DNA of 35,007 nucleotides from an uncultured Pirellulaceae bacterium (lineage in GTDB: Bacteria; Planctomycetota; Planctomycetia; Pirellulales; Pirellulaceae), in NCBI GenBank assembly GCA_938040995.1, contig CALHZT010000269.1, forward strand, positions 1-35,007. The letters run 5' to 3'. The notes beneath the pieces are model-generated. The model was given only the letters and a program-made list of their open reading frames with translations, had not been told where the DNA came from and searched no databases. Below, one piece after another: positions 8,374-16,749 of this stretch. The translations under genes and the position numbers were made by a program. How positions within the stretch are numbered: position 1 is the stretch's first letter; the number at the start of each line of letters is the position of its first letter.

Positions 8374-9336
8374 TTATCGCTTGTGACGAAATCCAAGCAT
8401 GCCGAGCAGGGCGATACCAAGCAGGGCAAACGAAGTCGGTTCCGGCACGGAAGAAACGTGATCCGACGACTGAAACTTGTTTCCGTTCCAGATATTAAAG
8501 TCACCTACATCGACCGAACCGTCAGCATTGAAGTCGCCGGAGCACCATGCTGGTGTCGTAGTGAACTTGCTACCGTTCCAGATGTTGAAGTCACCAACAT
8601 CGACCGAGCCATCGAGATTCGCATCACCTTCCAGGTAAGGGTTGCCGCTGGCGATGTTTTCCGCGCCAGCTTCGGCAAGCCATTCGGTCAGGTCCCCGCC
8701 ACCGACGGTCCCATCCTGGTCGAGATCGTACATTGCATCGACCGAACCAGATGCAATTGCAGCGACTAGTCCATCCACGTCAGCGCAATCATAGATGCCG
8801 TTGCCATCAAAATCGCCGCCACCGGGCACGGGAGCGCTGACAATTTCCAGTGTCACCAAACCGAGATCAGTATCAAAATCACCTGTCGAGGTTAGAGGAT
8901 GGATGCCGGTATTGAGGACCGAAAAATTGAAATCTGGTATATTGAAGACTTGTCCGTTCGCTGACGACAAATCGCCGTCAGCTATCCATCCCGGATCCTC
9001 AAAGGAAATGGAGTCATTGGAATTAAAGAAAGCTACCCCAGCGGCAAGGATCAATTCACCTGTCAATTCTCCACCGGCGATCATAGGCCCGGGTGAAGGA
9101 AAAACTCCGCCTGCAACACTGATGTTATCAATGAAATCGGTGCTCGTGCTCTCGAAGTCGAACCCCCCGCCAACTACCAGAGTCCCTTCCCCCGTGAATT
9201 CGAGGTCGGCTCCACCGACACCGTCGTCTGTCAGGGTGATCAGCAAGTCAGCATTCGCGTATTGTGAGGAAAGCACCGCAAGCAGGGTGGAGAGGGCGAA
9301 AAAAGAAAGTGTTTTCAGAGTTTGTTGGATCGTCAT
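8374..9336 (-). CDS. secreted dockerin-like, PEP-CTERM-anchored protein
   Basis: A 320-residue exported protein. It has a signal peptide (residues 1-29, ending SSQYANA), a beta-rich domain of unknown role to about residue 165, and then four calcium-binding EF-hand/dockerin-like loops. Their cores read DFDGNGIYDCADV, DLDQDGTVGGGDL, DANLDGSVDVGDF and DFNADGSVDVGDF. The last two are near-duplicates, each followed by NIWNG(S/N)KF. The C-terminus VPEPTSFALLGIALLGMLGF followed by RHKR is a PEP-CTERM sorting signal, which exosortase/archaeosortase-type enzymes recognise. Planctomycetes encode many such proteins with unknown ligands. The start is supported by AGGTG eight bases upstream, and a terminator follows the gene. 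Confidence 0.85.
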   Translation of the reverse strand: MTIQQTLKTLSFFALSTLLAVLSSQYANADLLITLTDDGVGGADLEFTGEGTLVVGGGFDFESTSTDFIDNISVAGGVFPSPGPMIAGGELTGELILAAGVAFFNSNDSISFEDPGWIADGDLSSANGQVFNIPDFNFSVLNTGIHPLTSTGDFDTDLGLVTLEIVSAPVPGGGDFDGNGIYDCADVDGLVAAIASGSVDAMYDLDQDGTVGGGDLTEWLAEAGAENIASGNPYLEGDANLDGSVDVGDFNIWNGSKFTTTPAWCSGDFNADGSVDVGDFNIWNGNKFQSSDHVSSVPEPTSFALLGIALLGMLGFRHKR

Positions 9337-9624
9337 TGGCTATTCACCTGAGGTGTTTCTAAAAGTACTAGTTACAACGTTTGTTTAAGCCAGCTGCGAG
9401 AACCCGCAAGGTTTGCATCACGAGCAATGTTTGCATCCCCCTAAAGCAGCGATCACCGGGTGGCCCCCCTTCGATGATACCTGTCGCGGCGAATGGGTCA
9501 ACACTTTTACCTGAAAACGCTTCAGCCTTCTCGGTATTCAGCGCAACGTGGAGCCTGAAAGATTTCGTCCAGATCGTCGTGCTGCAAACGCAAACACAAA
9601 GAAAGGCATCAGCAGCGAACCCTC
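9337..9624. other. intergenic region without recognised feature
   Basis: About 290 bp between the ketosynthase-like gene and the PEP-CTERM gene, both on the minus strand. It should contain the PEP-CTERM promoter. I see no clear promoter, terminator or repeat. The 98-codon minus frame here has no recognisable domain. Confidence 0.4.
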
Positions 9625-10911
9625 TCACGGCTTTTCGATGACCACAGCGACTGCCTGACCGCATAGCGACTGGCTTAATACCAACGCAAGATTCTTATCG
9701 ACCGGCCTGGGTTCTGTAATCACATTCACAGGGCATTCCGGATCTGGCGTTTCAAAATTCACAGTCGCCGGAACAGCGCCTTTGTCAAACGCCACGACAC
9801 TGGCCGCGAGTTCCAACGAGGCGCTACCAGCTCCGGCGTTGCCAAAGTAACTCTTGATCGCCGTCGTTGCAGTCGCCGGAAGCGTGTTGTTAATTGCCTG
9901 CGCCTCGACCCGGTCGGCAAGTGGCATACCCAGACCGTTCGCGTTAACGTGATCGATGTCGGCGGCCGTGCAATCCGTTTCCTTCAACGCCATCTGAATG
10001 GTTCGCTCAATCGCCGCCACGCTGGCTGCGTTCTCTCTGCCTCGTTCAAACGGTCGCAGCAATTCAAACGCACGACCCATGCCACGCACATACGCCAGTG
10101 GTTTCGCTCCCCGGGCTTTGGCATGCGCTTCGGTTTCCAGAACGAAGGAAGCCGCCGCCTCACTCGCAGCCGACCCGGCGCGGTTCGCATCGAATGGCAG
10201 GCAAGTCTTCTTCGGATCGTCGCCCTGGTAGTAATACTCACCCGCGAGATTCGCGACTCGAGCAGTTCGCAATTCGGTCCCAACGCTACCGGTGATCATT
10301 ACATCCGCCCAGCCGCGTTGCATCACACTAACCGCTTCGCCAAGAGCCATCAGGCAGGAAGTCTCTCCATTGACGACCGAGTTGTTGGGACCGATGACAT
10401 TTTGGGCGATGCCAATGTGACACGCGGGCATGTTGGGTAGAAACTTCAACATCCACAATGGAAAGAGCTTGTTGATGTTATCCCCGAAGCTCTTCAAATT
10501 GAAACTGCCAGTAGCCATTGCCGACGCGTAAGTCTGAATCAGCTCTTCCGGAGGACCGTAAAGAAACTCGCTTCCCATCACGACACCGACTCGTGACAGA
10601 TCGAGACCAGCCATATCCAGACCGGCATGCTGCACTGCCATTTCGGCGCTGCCGACACTGTATTGAATTTCCTCGCACATCAACTTGATGCTCTTGCGAG
10701 GCTTGACCCATTTTTTGGATTCGAAACCTTCGATCGGCGACGCCCACTTGATGGGAGTGCCCGCGAACATTTCCGGCGAGCGACGAATCGCCGATTGGCC
10801 TGACGCAAGGCTTTCCGCAAACGCATCGTAGCCAAGCCCCAGAGGGCTCACGACGCCCACGCCCGTGATAGCAATCACCGTCGATGCATTAAGGGACGAA
10901 GAGTCAGACAT
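9625..10911 (-). CDS. beta-ketoacyl synthase-like protein lacking both catalytic histidines
   Basis: A 428-residue thiolase-fold protein of the FabB/FabF ketosynthase family, which condenses malonyl-ACP with acyl chains. The nucleophile is present (Cys186 in NGETSCLMAL), and so is the conserved lysine (Lys353 in KSYFGN). The two histidines expected in NAHG and GH are both asparagine: HVNANGLG (Asn325) and KSYFGNAG (Asn358). The codons read AAC in both places. Normal decarboxylative condensation is therefore doubtful. An acyl-transfer, thioesterase-like, chain-length-partner or binding role is possible. The start at 10911 (MSDSSS) matches family N-termini. GGAGGA lies a long 15 bases upstream, and the frame opens at 10953, so the start is uncertain by 14 residues. 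It lies 223 bp downstream of an acyltransferase-like gene on the same strand. Confidence 0.85.
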   Translation of the reverse strand: MSDSSSLNASTVIAITGVGVVSPLGLGYDAFAESLASGQSAIRRSPEMFAGTPIKWASPIEGFESKKWVKPRKSIKLMCEEIQYSVGSAEMAVQHAGLDMAGLDLSRVGVVMGSEFLYGPPEELIQTYASAMATGSFNLKSFGDNINKLFPLWMLKFLPNMPACHIGIAQNVIGPNNSVVNGETSCLMALGEAVSVMQRGWADVMITGSVGTELRTARVANLAGEYYYQGDDPKKTCLPFDANRAGSAASEAAASFVLETEAHAKARGAKPLAYVRGMGRAFELLRPFERGRENAASVAAIERTIQMALKETDCTAADIDHVNANGLGMPLADRVEAQAINNTLPATATTAIKSYFGNAGAGSASLELAASVVAFDKGAVPATVNFETPDPECPVNVITEPRPVDKNLALVLSQSLCGQAVAVVIEKP

Positions 10912-11134
10912 AACAGAATTGCAGATTCCTCCAGTGACGGAGGCCATTGCCAAACATAACCAATCGGGCGCACAGCAGTTGGTGCGAGGACGAATGCCGT
11001 CCGAAACTCACTTCGATAGATACTAATTGTCGCGAAGTTTACACACAAGCGCCATCGTCATTGCACGCGAGCATCCCGGGGATTCGACGCCATTCCGTGA
11101 GAATGAGCCCAATCTGGCCAATGTAGCGAACCGG

Positions 11135-12295
11135 TCACGCCGGCTCGCTGGCGGGTTTCGCTGGCCAGTCGTAAATGCGGTGAACCTTCTCCACATCGAG
11201 ATTCGCTTTTTCGAGCGTCCTCCGCGAAAGATGATTACTCTCGAGCACCCACGAAAACTCACCGTATTCCATCCCGAAATCAATCGCCGGTTCGAGCATT
11301 CTCGAAGCCAGAATCACACCGACTCCCCACCGCTGATACTCGGGAAGCACATTGGTACTGATCAAGCGGACTCGTTTCAGCTCCCTGCGCTTGCGCAGGA
11401 GTTTCAGGAACCCGAATGGAAACAGTCGACCGTCGATCTCTTTAATGCGTGGGTTATAGTCGAGTAAACCGATCATCGAACCAACTGGCTTACCTTCAAT
11501 TTCTGCAATCAGTGTGACCTGTGGCTCGATCAGAAACCTCAGAGATTTTGCGGTGTGAGTCACTTCCGCATCAGACATTGGCACATGTCCCCAGACGCCC
11601 TCCAGTGACTGGTTGTAAATGTGCAGAAACGTCTCCAGATCCTTGCGAAAGTTTCGCATGTTGACTGGACGAACAATCACATTCATTCGCTTGGCGGCTT
11701 CGTCAGCAACGAACTGGACCTTCTTTTCCATCCGTTCGATATCTGCCTTGTACCCAATGAAGCTGAACAGGTCTTCCTTCTTCTCAAACCCGAATTTCTC
11801 CCACAGCTCCGGATAGTACGGCGGATTCCACGTCATCATGAATGACGGTGGCATTTCAAAGTTCTGAACGAGTAATCCGCATTCGTAATTCAGAGACGGA
11901 TTGACCGGACCTCTCAGCTCATGAAGATCCCGTTTCGCAAACCACTCCCTGGCAACCTCGAATAACCCGTCCGCGACCGCCTGATCATTCGTCGACTCAA
12001 AGAAACCAAGGAAGCCGCGTTTGTCGTCGGGGTGCTTTCGATTGTGCGCATGATTGTCGATCGCAAGAATGCGACCGCACGGCTCATTGCCACTTCCGTT
12101 TCCACGATAGGCAATAAACGCCTGCGCTTCCGCATCGTCATAGAACGGGTGCCGTTTGAATCCAACGAGTTCCGCCTGATTGCTTCGCAGCGGCGGCACC
12201 CACATCGGCTGTTGCGCGTGAAGCTGCCATGGCAATTGCAGAAAGTCGCGTTTCTGGCTGCGAGTCGTGACCGGTATGAAGGTGTAATTCGCCAC
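11135..12295 (-). CDS. GNAT-like acyltransferase, function unknown
   Basis: A 386-residue cytoplasmic protein with an acyl-CoA N-acyltransferase-like fold in its C-terminal half. The features are the strand pair VTLIAEIEGKPVGSMIGLLD, then VRLISTNVLPEYQRWGVGVI (the acetyl-CoA pyrophosphate-binding region, degenerate compared with R-x-x-G-x-G) and ESNHLSRRTLEKANLDVEKV near the end. The N-terminal half resembles large uncharacterised bacterial acyltransferase-like proteins (RGPVNPSLNYECGLL, WNPPYYPELWEKFGF). It starts with GTG, supported by AGGAAGAGC immediately upstream. It is divergent from the dehydrogenase at 12465 and precedes the ketosynthase-like gene. This suggests, without proof, a shared lipid or acyl-modification role. 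Confidence 0.7.
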   Translation of the reverse strand: MANYTFIPVTTRSQKRDFLQLPWQLHAQQPMWVPPLRSNQAELVGFKRHPFYDDAEAQAFIAYRGNGSGNEPCGRILAIDNHAHNRKHPDDKRGFLGFFESTNDQAVADGLFEVAREWFAKRDLHELRGPVNPSLNYECGLLVQNFEMPPSFMMTWNPPYYPELWEKFGFEKKEDLFSFIGYKADIERMEKKVQFVADEAAKRMNVIVRPVNMRNFRKDLETFLHIYNQSLEGVWGHVPMSDAEVTHTAKSLRFLIEPQVTLIAEIEGKPVGSMIGLLDYNPRIKEIDGRLFPFGFLKLLRKRRELKRVRLISTNVLPEYQRWGVGVILASRMLEPAIDFGMEYGEFSWVLESNHLSRRTLEKANLDVEKVHRIYDWPAKPASEPA

Positions 12296-12464
12296 GCTCT
12301 TCCTATATCCTGATTTTCAGTCCGAACTGGAAACAACAAAGTGGACCGGGTTTGCTGAGGCAGAATTTCTTGCGCGGCATCCACGCTCCGACTCGCCATT
12401 TCACGCACACTGTACTTGTCGGCGAAAGTCATGGTCAACGGTATTTCGAAGTAAAGCAAGTTCA

Positions 12465-13451
12465 ATGCGAAGAAGAATTCTCGTCACGGGCGGCACCGGA
12501 CTGGTCGGAAACAATGTAATTCGGCTGCTTCTTCAGCAGGGGCACGACGTTCGCGCGCTGGTGCGATCCGGCAGTTCAAGCCGGCCACTCACAGGACTCG
12601 ACGTGGAATCGGTCACAGGTGACGTTCAGGACGAAGCGTCCGTCATTGCGGCTTGCCGCGACATGGACGCCGTCATCCACGCGGCCGGGATCGTGAAAAT
12701 CGGCTGGGACCTTGCCGGGAACATGCGCGAAATCAACGTGGACGGCACGAAGCATGTTGCAAACGCCGCGAGACAAAACAACTGCCGCATGATTCACGTT
12801 TCTACCGTGAACGCGCTCGCAGTAACCGGGCCGGATGTCGTAGCCAATGAGCTGACACCGTTATCGGGAAACGAGATCCCCTGCAATTATGTGGAAACCA
12901 AACGAGCCGCCGATGCAATCGTCCATGACGCGATTGACAAGGGCCTCAACGCGACGATCGTCTATCCTGGCATGATGCTTGGGCCCTGGGACTGGAAACC
13001 AAGCTCCGGGCAAATGCTTCTTGCGGTCGCGAGGCAGTTCACTCCGGCGGCTCCCTCCGGTGGCATCAGTGTCAGTGACGTGCGTGATGTCGCCAAGTCG
13101 ATTATTGGTATCGCCACGTCGGATGAAGCACCACCTCATCGCGACTATATCATGGCAGGTCACAACCTCACGTATTTTGATTTTTGGAAGCGAATGGCAG
13201 CAGTAACCAGGGCTCGCCCGCCTGTTTTCCGAATTGGCAGGCTGCTGGAAAAAACAATTTGCGTCGGAACAGATATCGTCTCAAAAGTGTTGCCCAGTGA
13301 ACCGATCGTCAACTCCGCCGCGATTCAGATGGGCCAGCAGTTCCACTACTACGACAGTAGCCGCGCCCAATCGGATCTTGGTTATACGGTGAGTGACCTC
13401 AACATCACGATTGCGAACGCCTGGCATTGGCTCAACGACAACCACAAGTAG
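12465..13451 (+). CDS. NAD(P)-dependent extended SDR, HpnA/DFR-like
   Basis: A 328-residue extended short-chain dehydrogenase/reductase. The Rossmann motif TGGTGLVG is at residues 8-15, the strand-end DVIHAAG equivalent reads DAVIHAAG, and the active-site YxxxK is YVETK with an upstream STVNAL serine. The C-terminal part (YPGMMLGPWDWKPSSGQML, then YIMAGHNLTYFDFW) follows the pattern of hopanoid-associated HpnA and dihydroflavonol-4-reductase-like proteins, which act on sugars or 3-oxo/4-keto groups. The substrate is not decidable from sequence. No ribosome-binding site is obvious before the ATG. It is divergent from the acyltransferase-like gene, with 169 bp between. Confidence 0.8.
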   Translation: MRRRILVTGGTGLVGNNVIRLLLQQGHDVRALVRSGSSSRPLTGLDVESVTGDVQDEASVIAACRDMDAVIHAAGIVKIGWDLAGNMREINVDGTKHVANAARQNNCRMIHVSTVNALAVTGPDVVANELTPLSGNEIPCNYVETKRAADAIVHDAIDKGLNATIVYPGMMLGPWDWKPSSGQMLLAVARQFTPAAPSGGISVSDVRDVAKSIIGIATSDEAPPHRDYIMAGHNLTYFDFWKRMAAVTRARPPVFRIGRLLEKTICVGTDIVSKVLPSEPIVNSAAIQMGQQFHYYDSSRAQSDLGYTVSDLNITIANAWHWLNDNHK

Positions 13452-13484
13452 CACGGACTGCGACCGGCAAACTGTATGGTATCC

Positions 13485-13586
13485 GTGAGCGGCACGGCGC
13501 TAGCCGCCGGTGGGCCCCGCATCTGTGACTAGCAATCCAATTCTCCGTTTCCAACTCCAACCGGCGGCTAGCGCCGTACCGCTCAC
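13485..13586. repeat. 102-bp palindromic element
   Basis: The arms 13485-13511 and 13560-13586 match at 26 of 27 positions as inverted repeats (GTGAGCGGCACGGCGCTAG... and its complement) around a 48-bp centre. It lies between the SDR stop and the PSP1 gene. The high identity of the arms suggests recent spread or selection for the hairpin. No coding capacity. Confidence 0.9.
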
Positions 13587-13723
13587 AATTGTTCGATAGA
13601 GCCTGAGCGCACTGACTCCGCGGGGAACACCGGCCTTTCCAGCCAGATTCAAGGATGAGTGTCGGAACCAGCCGGAAACAGATATATTCAGAGTTCTTCC
13701 ACCTTCTCCAGCCGTGCCTTTCA

Positions 13724-14785
13724 ATGCCCAAATATGTTGTTCGCTACGGAATTATGCGATCACTCGGCGTGCTAAGCGTCCGAGGCAGCTTGTCGTATGG
13801 ACGCGGCGAACAGGTGGTCGCGAGAACCAAACGGGGCCTTGAGATCGGCGAGGTTCTTTGCGAAGCCAATCCGGAAGCTGTGCCAGATGCAAACGGCATG
13901 GAGCAGGGCGAGATTCTTCGCAAAATGACCGCCAATGATGCGAACGAGCTCGCGCATATTGACTCTGAGGCCAGCAGCGAATTCCAGAAATGTCGCGAGT
14001 ATGTCCAGCGACTGGGTCTGGATATGAACCTCGTCGACATCGAGCGAGTGTTCGGTGGCGAGCGAATCATCATCTATTACCTGTCGGAAGACCGTGTCGA
14101 CTTTCGCGAACTGGTGCGACAACTGGCCAAAGAGTTTCAGACGCGAATTGAGATGCGGCAGATCGGAGTCCGCGACGAAGCCAAATTGCTCGCCGACTAT
14201 GGTGACTGCGGAAAACCCGTCTGCTGCAACACGCATCTGACGAGCATGCCGCCCGTTTCGATGAAAATGGCAAAGTTGCAAAAGGCGACGCTGGATCCGA
14301 CAAAGATTTCCGGCCGCTGCGGCAGACTGAAGTGTTGTCTTCGCTACGAATATGATACCTACGTAGAATTACAGAAAGAGCTGCCGCCTGTTGGTTCCGA
14401 AATTGTGACGGCGGACGGCAAAGCCATTGTGCTCGGCCAGGAAATCCTTGCCAGCCAACTGCTGATCGAGAACGAAAGTAATCGCCGCTCGGTCATCGAC
14501 GCCACCGAAGTCATCAGCGTGACCAGGATCGGTCGCGGCAAACGGACTGGCGGTCGAAACAAACGAGGCGGGAGAAAAAAGCATCCGGAATCAAGGAAGA
14601 ACACCGGCCCCGCGAATACAGACAAAACAGACAAAACAGAATCAACGAAATCAGAAACAGCGAAACCGGAAACAGCGAAACCAGAATCAGCGGAATCAAC
14701 CAACACGAATAAGCAGCCTGAAAAACCGAACGTCACTGATGGCGATTCTGGCGAGAACGAGAACAAAGGCAAAGATCAAGCATGA
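13724..14785 (+). CDS. PSP1 domain protein (RicT/YaaT-like)
   Basis: A 353-residue cytoplasmic protein. Residues ~1-260 form the PSP1 domain, opening MPKYVVRYGIMRSLG and carrying the two cysteine clusters of the RicT family, CGKPVCC and CGRLKCC. In Bacillus, RicT works with RicA and RicF as an Fe-S-bearing complex affecting RNase Y-dependent mRNA processing. Whether this holds in planctomycetes is unknown. The last ~90 residues are a basic stretch (GRGKRTGGRNKRGGRKK) followed by a low-complexity tail with repeated KTDKTE/SETAKPE units. The start at 13724 is chosen over the open frame at 13655 because the domain begins there. The stop overlaps the next start as ATGA, so translation is probably coupled. 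Confidence 0.85.
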   Translation: MPKYVVRYGIMRSLGVLSVRGSLSYGRGEQVVARTKRGLEIGEVLCEANPEAVPDANGMEQGEILRKMTANDANELAHIDSEASSEFQKCREYVQRLGLDMNLVDIERVFGGERIIIYYLSEDRVDFRELVRQLAKEFQTRIEMRQIGVRDEAKLLADYGDCGKPVCCNTHLTSMPPVSMKMAKLQKATLDPTKISGRCGRLKCCLRYEYDTYVELQKELPPVGSEIVTADGKAIVLGQEILASQLLIENESNRRSVIDATEVISVTRIGRGKRTGGRNKRGGRKKHPESRKNTGPANTDKTDKTESTKSETAKPETAKPESAESTNTNKQPEKPNVTDGDSGENENKGKDQA

Positions 14786-15201
14786 GTCAGGCCCGGAACC
14801 CAATCCTTGAAATCCTGCAACGGGATCCCCGTTACACCATCGAAGCGTATCAATTCGTACGTGAAGGTCTCAACTACGCACAAGAAGTCAAAAAACTCGG
14901 CAGCAATCAACCCGCACTCGAAGGCGACACGCTCGAAAAACACCTTACCGGCCAGCAGCTTTGCCATGCCATCCGGGAGTACGCACTTGAGCAGTACGGT
15001 TTTATGACGCAGGTAGTGCTGAAGAACTGGGGCATCGAAGCGACTCGGGACGTAGGGAATATTGTTTACAACCTGATCGATCAGGACCTGATGAAGAAAT
15101 CAAAGAATGACAAAGTCGAAGATTTCGACGACGTTTATTCCTTTGACGAAGCGTTCCGCGAGGGATTCAAGATCGATCCTGCATCCGGTCCAACACCATG
15201 A
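14782..15201 (+). CDS. Minf_1886 family protein
   Basis: A 139-residue protein of the uncharacterised Minf_1886 family, found in planctomycetes and relatives. It opens with NPILEILQRDPRYTIEAYQFVREGLNYA, and the family motif H-L-T-G-Q-Q-LCHAIREYALEQYG follows near residues 54-75. The conserved VLKNWGI and DVGNIVYNLI segments come next, and an acidic C-terminus ends it. Both ends overlap neighbours by ATGA, so the three genes form one translationally coupled operon. Its pairing with a PSP1 protein hints at an RNA- or ribosome-related task, but no activity is known. Confidence 0.85.
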   Translation: MSQARNPILEILQRDPRYTIEAYQFVREGLNYAQEVKKLGSNQPALEGDTLEKHLTGQQLCHAIREYALEQYGFMTQVVLKNWGIEATRDVGNIVYNLIDQDLMKKSKNDKVEDFDDVYSFDEAFREGFKIDPASGPTP

Positions 15202-15428
15202 CATCGCGTTCGGCCAGCTCTGCCAAGTCGCAAAAAAAAACGACAGAGAAAACCCTCGACTCGTCGTCTCGCGATGAACCGGCTTCCGGATTTCCACCAC
15301 TCGAGTGGTACCGAAAATCTTCGCCGCCAACCACTCCCGCTCAGCGAATCCGACTGATTGGCGTCGTTATCGTGCTAATTTGCTGGCTAGCCGTCCTGAT
15401 CTGGCTGGTCGTCGACAGTCGTTCGTAG
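15198..15428 (+). CDS. small single-pass membrane protein
   Basis: A 76-residue protein with a hydrophilic Ser/Lys-rich N-terminal half and one C-terminal membrane helix (LIGVVIVLICWLAVLIWLVV, residues ~53-72) ending in DSRS. Its ATG overlaps the previous stop (ATGA), which is the main evidence that it is real. The function is not recognisable. It could anchor or position the two upstream products at the membrane. Confidence 0.65.
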   Translation: MTSRSASSAKSQKKTTEKTLDSSSRDEPASGFPPLEWYRKSSPPTTPAQRIRLIGVVIVLICWLAVLIWLVVDSRS

Positions 15429-15597
15429 AGTCCGGTCCGCCATGCTCCTCGACCTGTGGTCGTGGGCGCCCGGAACAATGCTTCGCCGAAGTCAACCCGC
15501 AGGATGCTGCGGAGCTGGGCATCAAGGCGATCCAGAACACGCCAAATTCGCGACTGCGGACAGGGAATACTGTGCGGCGTTGGTGCTGCAGACGAGA

Positions 15598-15640
15598 AAA
15601 GCCACGAACCCGAGGTTCGTGGCTTTGGTTGTTTTTACTT
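15598..15640 (+). terminator. intrinsic terminator between convergent genes
   Basis: A perfect 13-bp stem (15598-15610 with 15614-15626) has a three-base loop and is followed by GGTTGTTTTT. It lies between the PSP1 operon (+) and trxA (-). The A-rich left flank may let it act in both directions. Confidence 0.85.
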
Positions 15641-15682
15641 TTACTGCGACTTTCGCCAATGCGGATAAAGATCCGGAAGAAG

Positions 15683-16009
15683 TTAGGCAGTCGCTTTGGC
15701 AGCGTCGATGGCTTCTTGCAGGCGAGCCTTTGGTTGGGCGCCAACAAAGCGCTCAACGACTTCGCCACCCTTGAATACCATCAAGGTTGGAATGCTGGAT
15801 ACGCCGTAGGTCTGAGCCGAGTTTGGGCTCTCGTCGATGTTGATTTTGACGACTTTGGCGGTGCCAGAATTCTCCTGACTGATCTCATCAATCAGCGGAG
15901 CGATCTGGCGGCAGGGGCCACACCATGGAGCCCAGAAATCGACCAGCACTGGTTGATCCGACTGGAGTACTTCTTGTTCGAAATCGCCGTCCGTTACCTC
16001 ATGAGCCAT
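15683..16009 (-). CDS. trxA: thioredoxin
   Basis: A 108-residue cytoplasmic thioredoxin of normal length, a general disulfide reductase fed by thioredoxin reductase. The active site is [15 protein letters not shown] with Cys30 and Cys33. The cis-proline is in SSIPTLMVF, and the C-terminal [12 protein letters not shown] helix is typical. The start at 16009 (MAHEV) is chosen over 16024 because GAGG lies at the right distance and the family starts there. Its redox site is an ordinary CGPC, unlike the TGA-containing redoxin at the right end of this window. Confidence 0.95.
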   Translation of the reverse strand: MAHEVTDGDFEQEVLQSDQPVLVDFWAPWCGPCRQIAPLIDEISQENSGTAKVVKINIDESPNSAQTYGVSSIPTLMVFKGGEVVERFVGAQPKARLQEAIDAAKATA

Positions 16010-16024
16010 TGAATGGATCCTCAC

Positions 16025-16317
16025 TCGTTTTGCAGTTTGAAGTTTTATGGAGTTCAGAATGACCGCGCCAGTTTCGACCTTAAAAGGCGTCGAACCGCGA
16101 CCACCCGTATTTGACCGTCCGCATTATAGGATTCGAAGAAATCCGGACCGAAGATTCGTCGCAGTTCCGGGAACACGTGCAAAAAACCGCGTTCACACGG
16201 CTGTCGCCCCGCCCGTCGCGACCTCGACACTTGTGCGAACGTTCGCCAGCTTGCGAGCGACGAAATGGCGAAGATCTGACGAACCCGCGATCGCCGAAGC
16301 GATCCACGGTGCTGCTA
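16025..16317. other. intergenic region upstream of trxA
   Basis: About 290 bp between the small basic protein gene and trxA, both on the minus strand. Apart from a possible -10 box at 16123-16128 and a 6-bp hairpin with a CGAA loop at 16289-16304 (no T-run, so not a standard terminator), I see nothing. Confidence 0.4.
16123..16128 (-). promoter_or_regulatory. possible trxA -10 box
   Basis: The minus strand reads TATAAT here, about 107 bases of leader before the trxA ATG. The matching -35 position (TTCGGT, 18-bp spacer) is poor, so this is only a candidate. Confidence 0.3.
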
Positions 16318-16533
16318 CTACTCGGCAGCCTTTTCGGTGTCGTCTTCCTTCTTGACTTTCTTCTTTTTCTTCAAGCTGAGCTTTTGCACGCGAACCTTGG
16401 GGAGGCCGAGCACAGGGTCGCCCTCTTTCCAACGCTCGGTTTCGACGAGCTTGGCAAGTCGCTCCGCACGTGTGAGCACACTGCGGCTTTTGATCAGGCC
16501 TTTTTGAACTTTGAGGCTCTTGTCAATTGTCAT
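16318..16533 (-). CDS. small basic protein of the PVC group
   Basis: A 71-residue highly basic protein matching my recollection of the small basic protein family shared by Planctomycetes, Verrucomicrobia and Chlamydiae (TIGR04137). It opens MTIDKSLKVQKGLIKSRSVL, then TRAERLAKLVETERWKEGD and VLGLPKVRVQKLSLKKKKK, and ends in a mixed charged tail. A nucleic-acid or rRNA-binding role has been supposed for the family because of charge and size, but this is not shown here. GGAG ten bases before the ATG supports the start. Confidence 0.8.
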   Translation of the reverse strand: MTIDKSLKVQKGLIKSRSVLTRAERLAKLVETERWKEGDPVLGLPKVRVQKLSLKKKKKVKKEDDTEKAAE

Positions 16534-16749
16534 GGCTGTTTACTCCAGCACAGCTCCAGAGTGGCTGTGCGTTGATCTCAATTCCAAATCTCGATGACCG
16601 GCGAACACCGGATGGTGTCTGTATCGGCCAATTTCGCGTCCCGCAGTATACCCGATTTCGAGGGGCTCTCGCAACGCACGCTCGTCAGGCAATTTTGAGA
16701 GAATTTACCAGTGTTCTTGAGGATATGGTGCCAACAATGCCTGAGACAG

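Noticed and set aside
16289-16304. GATCGC-CGAA-GCGATC hairpin as terminator of the small basic protein gene
   Set aside because: The stem is only 6 bp and no T-run follows on the minus strand.
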